A DNA stretch of 52,653 bases from Prevotella sp. (GCA_017428055.1 JAFRRN010000003.1:1-52653); one strand, 5' to 3'. Shown: positions 24,580 to 32,941, counted from the first letter of the stretch. Notes: a model not told the origin generated them from the sequence alone. Numbers and translations: made by a program.

Positions 24580-25182
24580 ATGAATAACGAATTTGAAAAC
24601 GACATGAACGAGACCCAATTCGAGGATATGCGTCAGCAGATGAACACCCTCAAGGAGAAACTGGGCAAGCAGGAGATTGTCAACGACCGCATCATCCGCC
24701 ATACAATGGAAAAGGACGCGGGCAAAATCACACGCCGCTACCACTTTATCATAGCTCTTTGCCTGTTGATGATTCCATACACATATTGGGTGTTTGTAAT
24801 GAGCCTTGACCTCTCGCTTGACTTCTGGATTGGCACAAGTGCCTTCATGCTCGTATGCGCAGGAGCCACTTATTACAACAGCCAGAACGTAACAAACGCG
24901 AATATGATGAGTAACAACCTGGTGGCAGTAGGCCAGAAAATGGCGCGCGCCAAGAAGTTTGACGCCAACTGGCTCTTCTTCGGCATACCAGCTGCCATCG
25001 GTTGGTTGGCATGGCTTACGTGGGAACTCTATCAGCAGGACACCGAAGCTGCACGCTATAGCCTTTATGGCGTGGTTTTCGGAGCCATCATCGGAACCCT
25101 CGTCGGCATCAAGATACATGTCAACACCATGCACCAGTACCAGGAAATCATCGACCAGATAGAAGAGCTTTCTGAGCCATAA
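24580..25182 (+). CDS. Four-TM membrane protein, possible regulator of the adjacent sigma factor
   Basis: A 200-aa protein. Residues 1-50 are charged, with a coiled-coil-like stretch (FEDMRQQMNTLKEKLGKQEIVNDRI). Four hydrophobic segments follow: IIALCLLMIPYTYWVFVM, FWIGTSAFMLVCAGATYY, WLFFGIPAAIGWLAWLTW and YGVVFGAIIGTLVGIKI, then a short acidic tail. The spacing from the sigma gene (12 bp) suggests one transcript. An anti-sigma role for the N-terminal cytosolic helix is inference; no known anti-sigma domain is seen. Confidence 0.75.
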   Translation: MNNEFENDMNETQFEDMRQQMNTLKEKLGKQEIVNDRIIRHTMEKDAGKITRRYHFIIALCLLMIPYTYWVFVMSLDLSLDFWIGTSAFMLVCAGATYYNSQNVTNANMMSNNLVAVGQKMARAKKFDANWLFFGIPAAIGWLAWLTWELYQQDTEAARYSLYGVVFGAIIGTLVGIKIHVNTMHQYQEIIDQIEELSEP

Positions 25183-25240
25183 GCATCATCTTCCCACCCT
25201 GACCCGCACATCCGGCTTCCCGCAAGCCATATCCTATCGG

Positions 25241-25295
25241 GATTATAAGCATCATATAAAGGTTTTACATGATGCTTATAATCGTTTTATATGAT
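25241..25295. repeat. Nested inverted repeats in convergent spacer
   Basis: GATTATAAGCATCAT (25241-25255) and ATGATGCTTATAATC (25269-25283) pair perfectly. ATCATATAAA (25251-25260) also pairs with TTTATATGAT (25286-25295), an overlapping alternative stem. It lies between the ends of convergent genes and may be a bidirectional terminator. Confidence 0.7.
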
Positions 25296-25361
25296 ACAGA
25301 TAATCCGATTACTTGCCACAAATAAAAACGAATAATACCATATCGGGCCTTCCCAAACGCA

Positions 25362-25757
25362 CTATTCGCCATTCAAGATCCGCGTGATCTCCGCCATCTG
25401 CCCTTGCCTTGAGAGAGAGAAAGTATGGCTATGGCCTTCCACGAAGTCGAAAAGGGAGAAAGCCTTGTTTAGCAACATGTCGCGCAAAGGATTCTGCAAG
25501 CACTTCCCTTCCACGTAATACAGTTCAGCCAACATCTCCAATCGGTCTACCCGCTCCTCCTCTTTCCATTGCTCGCGGGCATACTGAAACGCCTCGTCCA
25601 CCGTGAGATTGCGTAACAATGAATAGTCGCCCACGTACTGCCGATAGAGGTCTTCCAGGTATTTCTGCCGCTGCTCGCCCTCTTTCTTCTGAAAGAATCG
25701 CGCCAAGGCGGCGGTAAACTCCTCTATGATCCGAATGAAATAATCCCTTTGTAACAT
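25362..25757 (-). CDS. DUF6483-like protein
   Basis: The 131-aa, mostly helical protein starts MLQRDYFIRIIEEFTAALARFFQKK, a pattern I associate with DUF6483 proteins. Two TPR-like helices follow (RVDRLEMLAELYYVEGKCLQ, RDMLLNKAFSLFDFVEG). There are no catalytic motifs or TM segments. Function is unknown and family assignment is tentative. It lies in a cluster of small accessory genes on the minus strand. Confidence 0.65.
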   Translation of the reverse strand: MLQRDYFIRIIEEFTAALARFFQKKEGEQRQKYLEDLYRQYVGDYSLLRNLTVDEAFQYAREQWKEEERVDRLEMLAELYYVEGKCLQNPLRDMLLNKAFSLFDFVEGHSHTFSLSRQGQMAEITRILNGE

Positions 25758-25803
25758 AATAACACTTTTCTAGTGTCAGGAAAAACACAAATGGCACATA
25801 AAA

Positions 25804-26226
25804 CTAATCAAAGAAAATGAAACCGTTTCTCATCACAAGCCGGTTGAAGGGGTTGTTGTCGGCAATCTCCTTCAAGGAGAAATTGGGGTCATAGAAATTG
25901 CTTATCTTCAACAAGTCCTTGATGACTCTTGACTTCTGCGCAATCGTAGAGCCGCTTGCCCCAAAATAATCCGCGATTTCAGAAGATGAAGTATTCAGCC
26001 GTGAGCTCTTGCTGAACATTAAGTTGATGCTGCAGATGGTATATACCGATGCCGCCGCCCAAATCTCCACCCGTCCAGACTGTAACGGACAAGAACGCTT
26101 ACGCCCCAGTTTCTGCACCAGTTTCGTACACAGCTCTGCGCACTCCCCGTCCAAGTGCTCATTGCAAAAAGCCACGGCAAGTTCTATCACCCTTGCTTCT
26201 CTTTCTTTCAGTTGTTGCTTATCCAT
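25804..26226 (-). CDS. DUF6398-like protein
   Basis: The 140-aa protein with AVAFCNEHLDGECAELCTKLVQKLGRKR and GRVEIWAAASVYTICSINLMF resembles DUF6398 domains. An HTH-like stretch follows (TSSSEIADYFGASGSTIAQKSRVIKDLL), comparable to the TFIIB-like cyclin/HTH arrangement. It ends NPFNRLVMRNGFIFFD. Function is unknown. Its upstream neighbour is a decayed stretch (26233-26440). Confidence 0.7.
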   Translation of the reverse strand: MDKQQLKEREARVIELAVAFCNEHLDGECAELCTKLVQKLGRKRSCPLQSGRVEIWAAASVYTICSINLMFSKSSRLNTSSSEIADYFGASGSTIAQKSRVIKDLLKISNFYDPNFSLKEIADNNPFNRLVMRNGFIFFD

Positions 26227-26246
26227 ACCTTTGGTCTTTATGTTCG

Positions 26247-26440
26247 TTTATAATAATTTTTCTAAATCCTCTACAGAAGGAAGGAGTCTCTTCTGTCTAT
26301 CATCCAATATCAGTTGAAGTTTTGTATATTTCTCGTTCATTTCAACGGAAGTTTTTTGATAGCCATTCTCCAATTTGTCAGTTTGAACTGCCGAATTAGA
26401 ACTTTCAAGGCTTCACCATTCTTCGTAAAAGGTTAGCATG
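26247..26440 (-). pseudogene. Possible decayed gene fragment
   Basis: On the minus strand a short frame begins MNMLTFYEEW, meets TGA, then continues in the same frame through SLESSNSAVQTDKLENGY to MNEKYTKLQLILDDRQKR and LLPSVEDLEKLL before a stop at about 26247. The helical C-terminal part looks like real coding sequence (alternating charged and hydrophobic residues). No family is recognised. It may be a small gene with a nonsense mutation or only a 30-aa peptide. Confidence 0.3.
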
Positions 26441-26441
26441 T

Positions 26442-26945
26442 TCATGTCTTCTCCTCATTATCGTCCTTCCCCAAATTCTTCTGTTCCCTTTCAAACTGCT
26501 CCAAAGCCAACAACTCATCGAAATAGTTACCTCCACCAGCCCGTTTCAGGAGGTCATCGTTCAGTGCGAACCCTTTCACGATATATTCTTTCAACACCCT
26601 CGTTGCCCACATACGAAACTGAACACCGCGATAGGAATGTACGCGATAGCCGACGCTGATGATCATGTCGAGGTTGTAATATTCAACCATGTGCGTCTGT
26701 GATTTTCCTTGGATGGCTCCATGCTGAGTGGTCGTTGCAAATTTTGCAACAACCACTTCCTTGTTCAGTTCTCCCTCCTCAAACACATTCTTGATGTGAC
26801 GAGAAATAGTAGACTTGTTACGCTGGAACAACTCTGCCATCTGGTCAAGGCTTAGCCATACGGTCTCGCCTTGTAGCCTTACCTCTATGCGCGACTCCCC
26901 ATCGGGAGTCTGGTAAAGCAATATCTGTCCTCTGTCTTCTTCCAT
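26442..26945 (-). CDS. RhuM-family protein, short form
   Basis: The 167-aa protein has the N-terminal RhuM domain: an HTH-like block (VWLSLDQMAELFQRNKSTISRHIKNVFEEGEL), then the conserved VEYYNLDMIISVGYRVHSYRGVQFRMWATRVLKEYIVKGFALNDDLLKRAGGGNYFDELL. Full-length RhuM proteins (about 330 aa) continue with a second conserved half, absent here and replaced by a short charged tail. RhuM genes are common in mobile and restriction-related loci. A decayed relative lies at 42021-42316. Function is unknown; likely truncated. Confidence 0.8.
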   Translation of the reverse strand: MEEDRGQILLYQTPDGESRIEVRLQGETVWLSLDQMAELFQRNKSTISRHIKNVFEEGELNKEVVVAKFATTTQHGAIQGKSQTHMVEYYNLDMIISVGYRVHSYRGVQFRMWATRVLKEYIVKGFALNDDLLKRAGGGNYFDELLALEQFEREQKNLGKDDNEEKT

Positions 26946-27595
26946 TTTCTAAAAACGGCTCTTGTTTCTTGTCATTACCTTCCCACAGAAAGAGTTGTTC
27001 TGATCCTTTAATTATTTCTTTTCACTTCGCATTCTTCATGTGGGTGTTTCGGCATAGATAGTATTATATTGAATGAAGTCAACTGTTGTTACAAAGAACG
27101 TTGTATTGTATTCTTACAATAGGGCGTTGTATTTTCAATGGCAAAATTACAAAAAAAGGAATGGGAAGACAATAATTGTCAAAATTTTTTCTTCCATTCC
27201 CGATAAATTTGTATCTTTGTAGCGTCTTCAGAGTACAACCAAGTACCGTTTGCCGGCAAAACGGACACTCCAAGGAGACAAACGACATATTGAAAGGCGT
27301 TTACTTCGACGCTTTGTTCTTGACGAATCGAAATCTTGCAACTTTCACACGGTCATGAACATGGCAATGGGTAGATGCTCACATGATATGTAGGTATTAC
27401 TCTTATCTAAATATGAGTGTATATTCATATCAATGTGGGTTCTATGCTTGCCCGTTCTTACCGTGTGGGCATGCAAGAGCCTCGATTCGTGGGACTGGCA
27501 AGGGTATAGTTCCCACATCTTTTTTATGCCGTCATCAATCATCAACAACTTTTTAAAAGCCGAATCTGGGGGCAATAGGCAAATGGTAAAATCGT
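26946..27595. other. Gene-free spacer with promoter and long leader
   Basis: No convincing gene. A -7 box lies at 27212-27219 and the next start codon at 27596. The leader includes a near-palindrome (GTTTGCC/GGCAAAAC, about 27248-27262), a GTGGGA/TCCCAC stem (about 27499-27524) and CTTGCCC/GGGCATGCAAG pairing near 27450-27480. Confidence 0.5.
27212..27219 (+). promoter_or_regulatory. -7 box, leader of the Ig/cohesin/dockerin gene
   Basis: TATCTTTG fits TAnnTTTG but lies about 375 bp before ATG 27596, implying a long untranslated leader if this promoter serves that gene. Confidence 0.5.
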
Positions 27596-29062
27596 ATGAA
27601 AAGATTATTGTTTTGTCTTTGGGGAATTATAGTTCCTTTACTGGTTTATTCATCCTCAGAAATCATTCAAACTTATAATGATACTATAGGAGTTTCTGAA
27701 GGAAAAAGGCTTTATGTACTAAATGATGAGTCTACTTATAACAGATACCAAGAGAATATATCAAATATTTTTTGGGTTGTATCGGGTCCACTTATAATTT
27801 CCACACGGGTTACACCAGGATCAAACTATATTACAGGATTGAAAGCTGGCAAATGTAAGGTAATTGTTACCTATAAGATACGTAAATGGATTACAGGTGG
27901 CTATTATGAATATTATAATTATAAAGACATCCATGAAATAACGGTTATAGATGTAACAAGCATCACCATGCCAAGCACATTAATCTCTGAAATGAGAAAG
28001 GAAACTTATCCCTTGATTCCCCTTACTTTTAACTATAGTAATCTTAAACCTGAATTAACTTGGCATAGTAGTAATCCGTCTGTTGCAACCGTTTCTACTA
28101 TCACTTATAATAATGAAACAGAAATGTATGGGATAGTTACAGCAAAAAACATTGGCTACACTACCATTACTTGTACAGCGAGCAACGGGGTCACCTCAAA
28201 TAAATGTGAGGTGTTTGTTTATTCCATGTCACTCGAACCTGTCTATGAAGTAGGGTTATGGGAAACTTTGAAATTGACACCTATCATAACACCCTCATCA
28301 TCGTACACCATAAACCCATATGTGACATGGAGAAGTACGGATGGAGAAATAGCGAAGGTGGATAAGGATGGCATTGTGACACCTATCAATATTGGGCAAT
28401 GTAAAATCATCATGACAAATAAAAAAAACCAAAGAGACACTTGTATAGTCAAGGTGTTGGATAATTATTTGAGCATTGACAGTGCCATTGGTGTACCGAG
28501 TGGCACCCTTGTTCTTCCCATCCGATTGAACAACACCTCCAACATAACAGGTATGCAATATGAGTTACAGCTGCCCGATGGCGTTTCGGTAGCCCAAGAC
28601 AAATCTGGCAACTTATTGGCAAGTCTTTCCGACCGTGTTGATGACCAGATGATAACAGGTTCGAGACTATCCAACGGCAATTACCAGTTTGTGGTATTCT
28701 CTAAAAACAGCAAGCCACTTTTGGGGAATGAAGGAGCCATTGCATACGTGACATTGAAAATCTCCCCCGACATGGCTATCGGTGACTATTCCATCGGCAT
28801 GAAGAATATTGAACTCACTACGCCAACTGGCAAGGCTATATACAATATGGACAAGTCGGCAAAGCTGACAATCGACGATGTGAAGATGGGCGACGTGAAT
28901 GGCGACGGAAGGGTTACGGTGACCGATGCCGTCTGCATTGTCAACTACATCCATGAGCGTTACCCATCGGTGTTCATTGACAAGGCGGCTGACGTGAATG
29001 GCGATGGGTCGATTACCATTACGGATGCCGTAGGCATTATCAACATGATACAGAATCAATAA
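27596..29062 (+). CDS. Secreted protein with Ig-like, cohesin-like and dockerin domains
   Basis: The 488-aa protein has a signal peptide (MKRLLFCLWGIIVPLLVYSSS), bacterial Ig-like (BIG2-type) repeats (about 30-290; LTWHSSNPSVATVS, TWRSTDGEIAKVDKDGIVTPINIG), a cohesin-like beta domain (about 300-430; GTLVLPIRLNNTSNITGMQYELQLPDGVSV) and a C-terminal dockerin type I pair of calcium loops (GDVNGDGRVTVTDAVCIVNYI and ADVNGDGSITITDAVGIINMI). Carrying a cohesin-like and a dockerin domain on one chain could allow self-assembly. Surface or matrix role inferred; no enzyme domain. It is followed 25 bp later by a second cohesin-like protein. Codon use in the first half is more AT-rich than in neighbouring genes. 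Confidence 0.85.
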   Translation: MKRLLFCLWGIIVPLLVYSSSEIIQTYNDTIGVSEGKRLYVLNDESTYNRYQENISNIFWVVSGPLIISTRVTPGSNYITGLKAGKCKVIVTYKIRKWITGGYYEYYNYKDIHEITVIDVTSITMPSTLISEMRKETYPLIPLTFNYSNLKPELTWHSSNPSVATVSTITYNNETEMYGIVTAKNIGYTTITCTASNGVTSNKCEVFVYSMSLEPVYEVGLWETLKLTPIITPSSSYTINPYVTWRSTDGEIAKVDKDGIVTPINIGQCKIIMTNKKNQRDTCIVKVLDNYLSIDSAIGVPSGTLVLPIRLNNTSNITGMQYELQLPDGVSVAQDKSGNLLASLSDRVDDQMITGSRLSNGNYQFVVFSKNSKPLLGNEGAIAYVTLKISPDMAIGDYSIGMKNIELTTPTGKAIYNMDKSAKLTIDDVKMGDVNGDGRVTVTDAVCIVNYIHERYPSVFIDKAADVNGDGSITITDAVGIINMIQNQ

Positions 29063-29087
29063 GTTTACCATAATCAATCAAGAAAAG

Positions 29088-30308
29088 ATGAAAAAGATAT
29101 TATTTCTATTGACGGCAATGTTCCTCAATATGGGAATTGCCTTGGCTGATAACGTGTCAGTGGAAAGCGTGACCATCCCAAAGGGTGGCACGGCGACGGT
29201 AGTAATTCGTTTGGACAATCCAAACCATGTGTTTACGGGTGGGCAGATGGCCTTGTCGCTTCCCGATGGGATTACGGCTGTCATGAATGCCAATGAAGAG
29301 CCAGACATCAAGGCGGGTGAGCGTTTTGCCGGCACGAACCACAGCTTTGGGTCAAGCCACCAAAGCAATGGAACGGAGCAATTCACCATCTTCTCCATCA
29401 ATAGCGCACCTATCCCAGGTGAGAGCGGTGTGCTGCTTTATGCCACGATAACGGCAGATGCCTCCTTGGCGGTGGGGACAACATTAGAAGGTAGGTTGAC
29501 GGGCATAGAGATGGCTACAGTAGATGCCCAGCCAATCTTGTTCAACGACCAAGCGTTCACCATTACCATTGGCGAGCCATTGGATAGCCGCATCGTTCTT
29601 GACGAGCTGTCAACCATGATGCCCGAAGAGGCCGAGGGAGTGGATGTGCGTGTGAAACGCACCCTTGCCGCCGGTGTATGGAACACCATCGTCTTGCCAT
29701 TCGCCATGACGAGCCAGCAGATGGCGGAGGCTTTTGGCGATGGTGTTTCCTTGGCAGACTTCAAGGGTTATACCACCAGTGAAAACAAGGATGGCGACAT
29801 TGTCAGTATCTCCATTCACTTTCAAAGTGCCAACGAAATCCAAGCCAATTATCCCTACTTGATAAAAGTGGATCATCCCATAGAGGAATTTACCGTGATG
29901 GGTGTTGACATCAAGCCGGAGGAAAGCCCTGTCAATGCGGCTGTCAAGAGGACGAGAAAGCAATGGAGCGAGATGATTGGCACGTATGTTGCCGATACGG
30001 AAGTACCCGAACAATCGTTGTTCCTTAGCAATAACCAACTATGGTATTCTACGGGGAACACAAAGATGAAGGCATTTCGTGCCTACTTCGACTTCTATGA
30101 TGTCTTGACAGAAGTGGAAGAAGCCGGGGCAAAAATCAACATGGTCGTTGACGGCGAGGCAACCGACATCGTTGGCATTGCCACTCGACAAGCCATCAAT
30201 GGCGATGTGTACAACTTGCAAGGCCTACATGTTGGGCAAGACATTGACCTGCGACTATTGCCCAAGGGCATCTACATCGTGAATGGCAAGAAATATACCG
30301 TGAAATAA
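29088..30308 (+). CDS. Secreted cohesin-like protein with C-terminal sorting-type domain
   Basis: The 406-aa protein has a signal peptide (MKKILFLLTAMFLNMGIALA), a cohesin-like domain (about 22-165; VSVESVTIPKGGTATVVIRL, GGQMALSLPDGITAV) parallel to the one in the preceding protein, a Prevotella-type beta-rich middle (AGVWNTIVLPFAMTSQQMAEAF...) and a C-terminal motif VYNLQGLHV...LPKGIYIVNGKKYTVK. That ending resembles the type 9-secretion-like terminal domains of many Bacteroidales surface proteins (family knowledge; export route inferred). Likely cotranscribed with its neighbours on both sides. Confidence 0.8.
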   Translation: MKKILFLLTAMFLNMGIALADNVSVESVTIPKGGTATVVIRLDNPNHVFTGGQMALSLPDGITAVMNANEEPDIKAGERFAGTNHSFGSSHQSNGTEQFTIFSINSAPIPGESGVLLYATITADASLAVGTTLEGRLTGIEMATVDAQPILFNDQAFTITIGEPLDSRIVLDELSTMMPEEAEGVDVRVKRTLAAGVWNTIVLPFAMTSQQMAEAFGDGVSLADFKGYTTSENKDGDIVSISIHFQSANEIQANYPYLIKVDHPIEEFTVMGVDIKPEESPVNAAVKRTRKQWSEMIGTYVADTEVPEQSLFLSNNQLWYSTGNTKMKAFRAYFDFYDVLTEVEEAGAKINMVVDGEATDIVGIATRQAINGDVYNLQGLHVGQDIDLRLLPKGIYIVNGKKYTVK

Positions 30309-30329
30309 GACAGATGGAGGAAAAAAGCA

Positions 30330-30515
30330 ATGAGAAAGAAATATCAATCACCCCAAACAGAGATTGTTTCCATCCGTGCCATACAACTGATGGAAGGGAG
30401 TGGGGTCTATGGCGACGGTGTGGCATCAGACATCACATACGGTGGTGTTGACGGTGGCGAGAATGAACCAGAAGCCAAACCTTTCCAAGGCAATAGCGTA
30501 TGGGATGAAAAGTAA
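30330..30515 (+). CDS. 61-aa peptide linked to the secreted cohesin proteins
   Basis: It starts MRKKYQSPQTEIVSIRAIQLMEGSG and ends PFQGNSVWDEK, with a glycine-rich acidic middle (VYGDGVASDITYGGVDGGENE). There is no hydrophobic signal core. Short proteins with a (K/R)K-Y-x-x-P start and a WDE/WDD end are frequent beside exported proteins in Prevotella, but I know of no assigned function. It starts 21 bp after the second cohesin gene, probably in the same transcript. Confidence 0.65.
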   Translation: MRKKYQSPQTEIVSIRAIQLMEGSGVYGDGVASDITYGGVDGGENEPEAKPFQGNSVWDEK

Positions 30516-30560
30516 GATTGTTTGGTAGAGGGTGTGCAAACACCTACTTTCCGTTTGGTA

Positions 30561-30615
30561 TATCATACGTATACTGAAGGTATATTGCCCATATACCGAT
30601 GGTATACGTATGATA
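30561..30615. repeat. Long hairpin downstream of the 61-aa gene
   Basis: TATCATACGTATAC (30561-30574) and GTATACGTATGATA (30602-30615) pair perfectly. An inner GGTATAT/ATATACC stem closes on a TGCCC loop. There is no T-run. Confidence 0.75.
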
Positions 30616-30724
30616 GACCGATTGTGTTTCTATAATCCTTCTACAAGGAGTTTATTACTTCGGCAGTTTCGATGTGTTCTTTGGGGGAAGTCCTGCACTT
30701 CGCATTGTGAGCCCTACCCAGTTA

Positions 30725-30752
30725 ACCATTTGCGTGAGGTCACGCAAATGGT
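30725..30752. repeat. 13-bp perfect inverted repeat
   Basis: ACCATTTGCGTGA and TCACGCAAATGGT are separated by GG. It lies 54 bp from the end of the helicase gene in a convergent spacer. Possible terminator or protein site. Confidence 0.7.
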
Positions 30753-30805
30753 CATCAATGTTGACTCCCAATGTTTTACACGATTTTCTCCCATACTCTT
30801 TCATC

Positions 30806-32692
30806 TTATGTCGAATAAAACTTTAACCCCTCCACATACTCATACAATTTCTTATAGAACGGATGTCGCATCATCGTGGTCTTGTCGCCAAGGATGATGA
30901 GCTTCATGCGGGCGCGGGTGATGGCAACGTTCATCCTTCGTAGGTCGCGGAGGAACCCTATCTGTCCTTCATCATTGGAACGGACGAGGGAGATAAGTAT
31001 CACGTCGCGCTCCTGTCCTTGGAATCCGTCTACGGTGTTGATGGTGATGAGGCGGCGATAGGGCTTGAAGAAATCCCTTTTCTTCACCAACGAGCGGAGG
31101 TATTGCACTTGCGCACGATAAGGGGAAATCACTCCCACGTCGATTTGCTCCTCCAAGATTCGTGTCTTGCCTATCTTCGTGAAATAGTCTTGCAGCGTCT
31201 TGAGCGTGAGTTCCGCCTCCGCCTTGTTGATGCGGCCAAAGCTCTCGCCCACGAATTGTTCCCTCTCCCCTATCTCCGACGTGTCTATCCACACCATCGG
31301 CGTGTCGTAATCCAATATGCCACGGTACTTGACTTGCGGCGCACTCTCCACCTTCCCATCATAAAACCAGTCAGAGGAGAACCGCATGATGTCTTCATTC
31401 ATGCGATATTGCTCCTTGAGCAACGCCACAACGTCGGGCTTATTCTCCACGATGCGTTCCATGAGGGTCTTTCCCAAGCCCCCTTTCAACGCGGGGAGAC
31501 TCTTGATGGTGGGCGGCAACTGCTGGTGGTCGCCAGCGAAGACGACTCGCGAACACCTACGGATGGGAATCCAACAAGCGGCTTCCAATGCCTGTGCCGC
31601 CTCATCTATAAATAAGGTGGCGAATTTCTGCCCTTCCAACAAACGATTGGCAGACCCAACTAACGTGGAAGCAATCACACGAGCCTCGCCAAACAATTCT
31701 GTATGAATGCGAATCTCTATCTCCGTGGCGCGGCTCTTCAGGCGTTCCATCTTCTGGTGGTAGCTCTCCCCTCCCCGCTTCTTTTGTCCCCGAAGGTCAC
31801 GTATGGCCTTGCGGATTGCCCACAACTGCGGATAATCGGGATGCGACTCAAACCTCCGCTCGTAGGTGAACGACAGCATCTTGTCGTTGACACGTGTGGG
31901 ATTGCCGATACGTAGGACATTTACGCCACGGTCAACAAGTTTCTCGCTTATCCAATCTACCGCCATGTTGCTTTGCGCACACACCAACACCTGACTTTCA
32001 CGATGCAATGTTTCGTAAATGGCCTCCACCAACGTGGTGGTCTTTCCCGTTCCTGGAGGGCCATGCACCACCATGACATCCTTGGAGCGCAACACATCGT
32101 TGACCGCCTTCTCCTGCGAAGGATTCAACCACGGGAAACGCATGGGGTCGAAGGAGAAGCGTTCCACTTTCTTGGATGAATAAAACAAGTCACGGAGATA
32201 AGCCAAGCGATTGTTCTTCGCCTTCATCACTCGGTCGAGCGCATCGAACATCGTGCGGTAGGAAGTCTCGTCAAAAAACAGCTGCAAACCCAATTGCGAG
32301 GCATCTTGCAAGTCGATAACATGGATGTTATCGGGTACGGTAACCACCATGCGGTCGCCATCCACGAATGACACCGTGGCGGTGTAAGACGCATATTGAA
32401 TAGCCTTCCCCTCGCCCTCCTTCACCTTGAAGAAACACACGGGGCGACCAAACTCGAAGTTATGCTCAATGTCTTGGTCTGTGGTGCGAAACACCTCCAC
32501 CGCCAACTGGTTCAATGAGTTATAATAGCTCTTACCCACCTTGACGGGAAACCATGCGTCGCCCCGCTTCACCTTCCGCTGCACACCCATCGTCTCTGTC
32601 TGCTTGCGGAAAGCCTCCTTCTCAAAATAATACTCTATCTCAAGCAACATCCGCTGCCGTTGGAGTTGTAGAATGGGGGATGATTGATTCAT
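30806..32692 (-). CDS. SF1 DNA/RNA helicase, IGHMBP2/Dna2-like
   Basis: The 628-aa protein has an N-terminal beta-barrel region (about 1-165) as in the IGHMBP2/SMUBP2 family, then superfamily 1B motor domains: Q-like WLNPSQEKAV, motif I GPPGTGKTTT, Ia VCAQSNMAVD, II DEAAQALE, III FAGDHQQLPPT, IV/V EQYRMNEDIM and TVDGFQGQERDVILISLVRS, VI RRMNVAITRARMKL. All ATPase motifs are intact. Its role in bacteria is unclear (nucleic acid repair or RNP remodelling). It has its own promoter at 32745-32775 and is divergent from fic. Confidence 0.92.
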   Translation of the reverse strand: MNQSSPILQLQRQRMLLEIEYYFEKEAFRKQTETMGVQRKVKRGDAWFPVKVGKSYYNSLNQLAVEVFRTTDQDIEHNFEFGRPVCFFKVKEGEGKAIQYASYTATVSFVDGDRMVVTVPDNIHVIDLQDASQLGLQLFFDETSYRTMFDALDRVMKAKNNRLAYLRDLFYSSKKVERFSFDPMRFPWLNPSQEKAVNDVLRSKDVMVVHGPPGTGKTTTLVEAIYETLHRESQVLVCAQSNMAVDWISEKLVDRGVNVLRIGNPTRVNDKMLSFTYERRFESHPDYPQLWAIRKAIRDLRGQKKRGGESYHQKMERLKSRATEIEIRIHTELFGEARVIASTLVGSANRLLEGQKFATLFIDEAAQALEAACWIPIRRCSRVVFAGDHQQLPPTIKSLPALKGGLGKTLMERIVENKPDVVALLKEQYRMNEDIMRFSSDWFYDGKVESAPQVKYRGILDYDTPMVWIDTSEIGEREQFVGESFGRINKAEAELTLKTLQDYFTKIGKTRILEEQIDVGVISPYRAQVQYLRSLVKKRDFFKPYRRLITINTVDGFQGQERDVILISLVRSNDEGQIGFLRDLRRMNVAITRARMKLIILGDKTTMMRHPFYKKLYEYVEGLKFYST

Positions 32693-32744
32693 AGCATAAC
32701 AAAGTATGGGAACTCCATACCGTTATTTTATTTCTAAAACTCTG

Positions 32745-32775
32745 CAAATATACAGATTTTTGGAAACAAAAGCAA
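32745..32775 (-). promoter_or_regulatory. Helicase gene promoter
   Basis: Minus-strand TATATTTG (32745-32752) with TTG 20 bp upstream (32773-32775), 52 bp before the ATG. Confidence 0.55.
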
Positions 32776-32933
32776 TAAAAACAGACAAAAAGCAAGCCCT
32801 ATCGTGCATTTCTTCTCCCATAATTTGCATGGTAACAAGATTTTTGAGGGAAAATGTACATCAACCATTATCCATTTCAGATGTCATTATCAGAAAAACA
32901 AAAAGAAATGGCTCTTATTCCAAGAAAAAGTTG

Positions 32934-32941
32934 TAAATTTG
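32934..32941 (+). promoter_or_regulatory. -7 box of fic
   Basis: TAAATTTG fits TAnnTTTG, 71 bp before the fic ATG. Transcription would begin near 32948. Confidence 0.5.
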
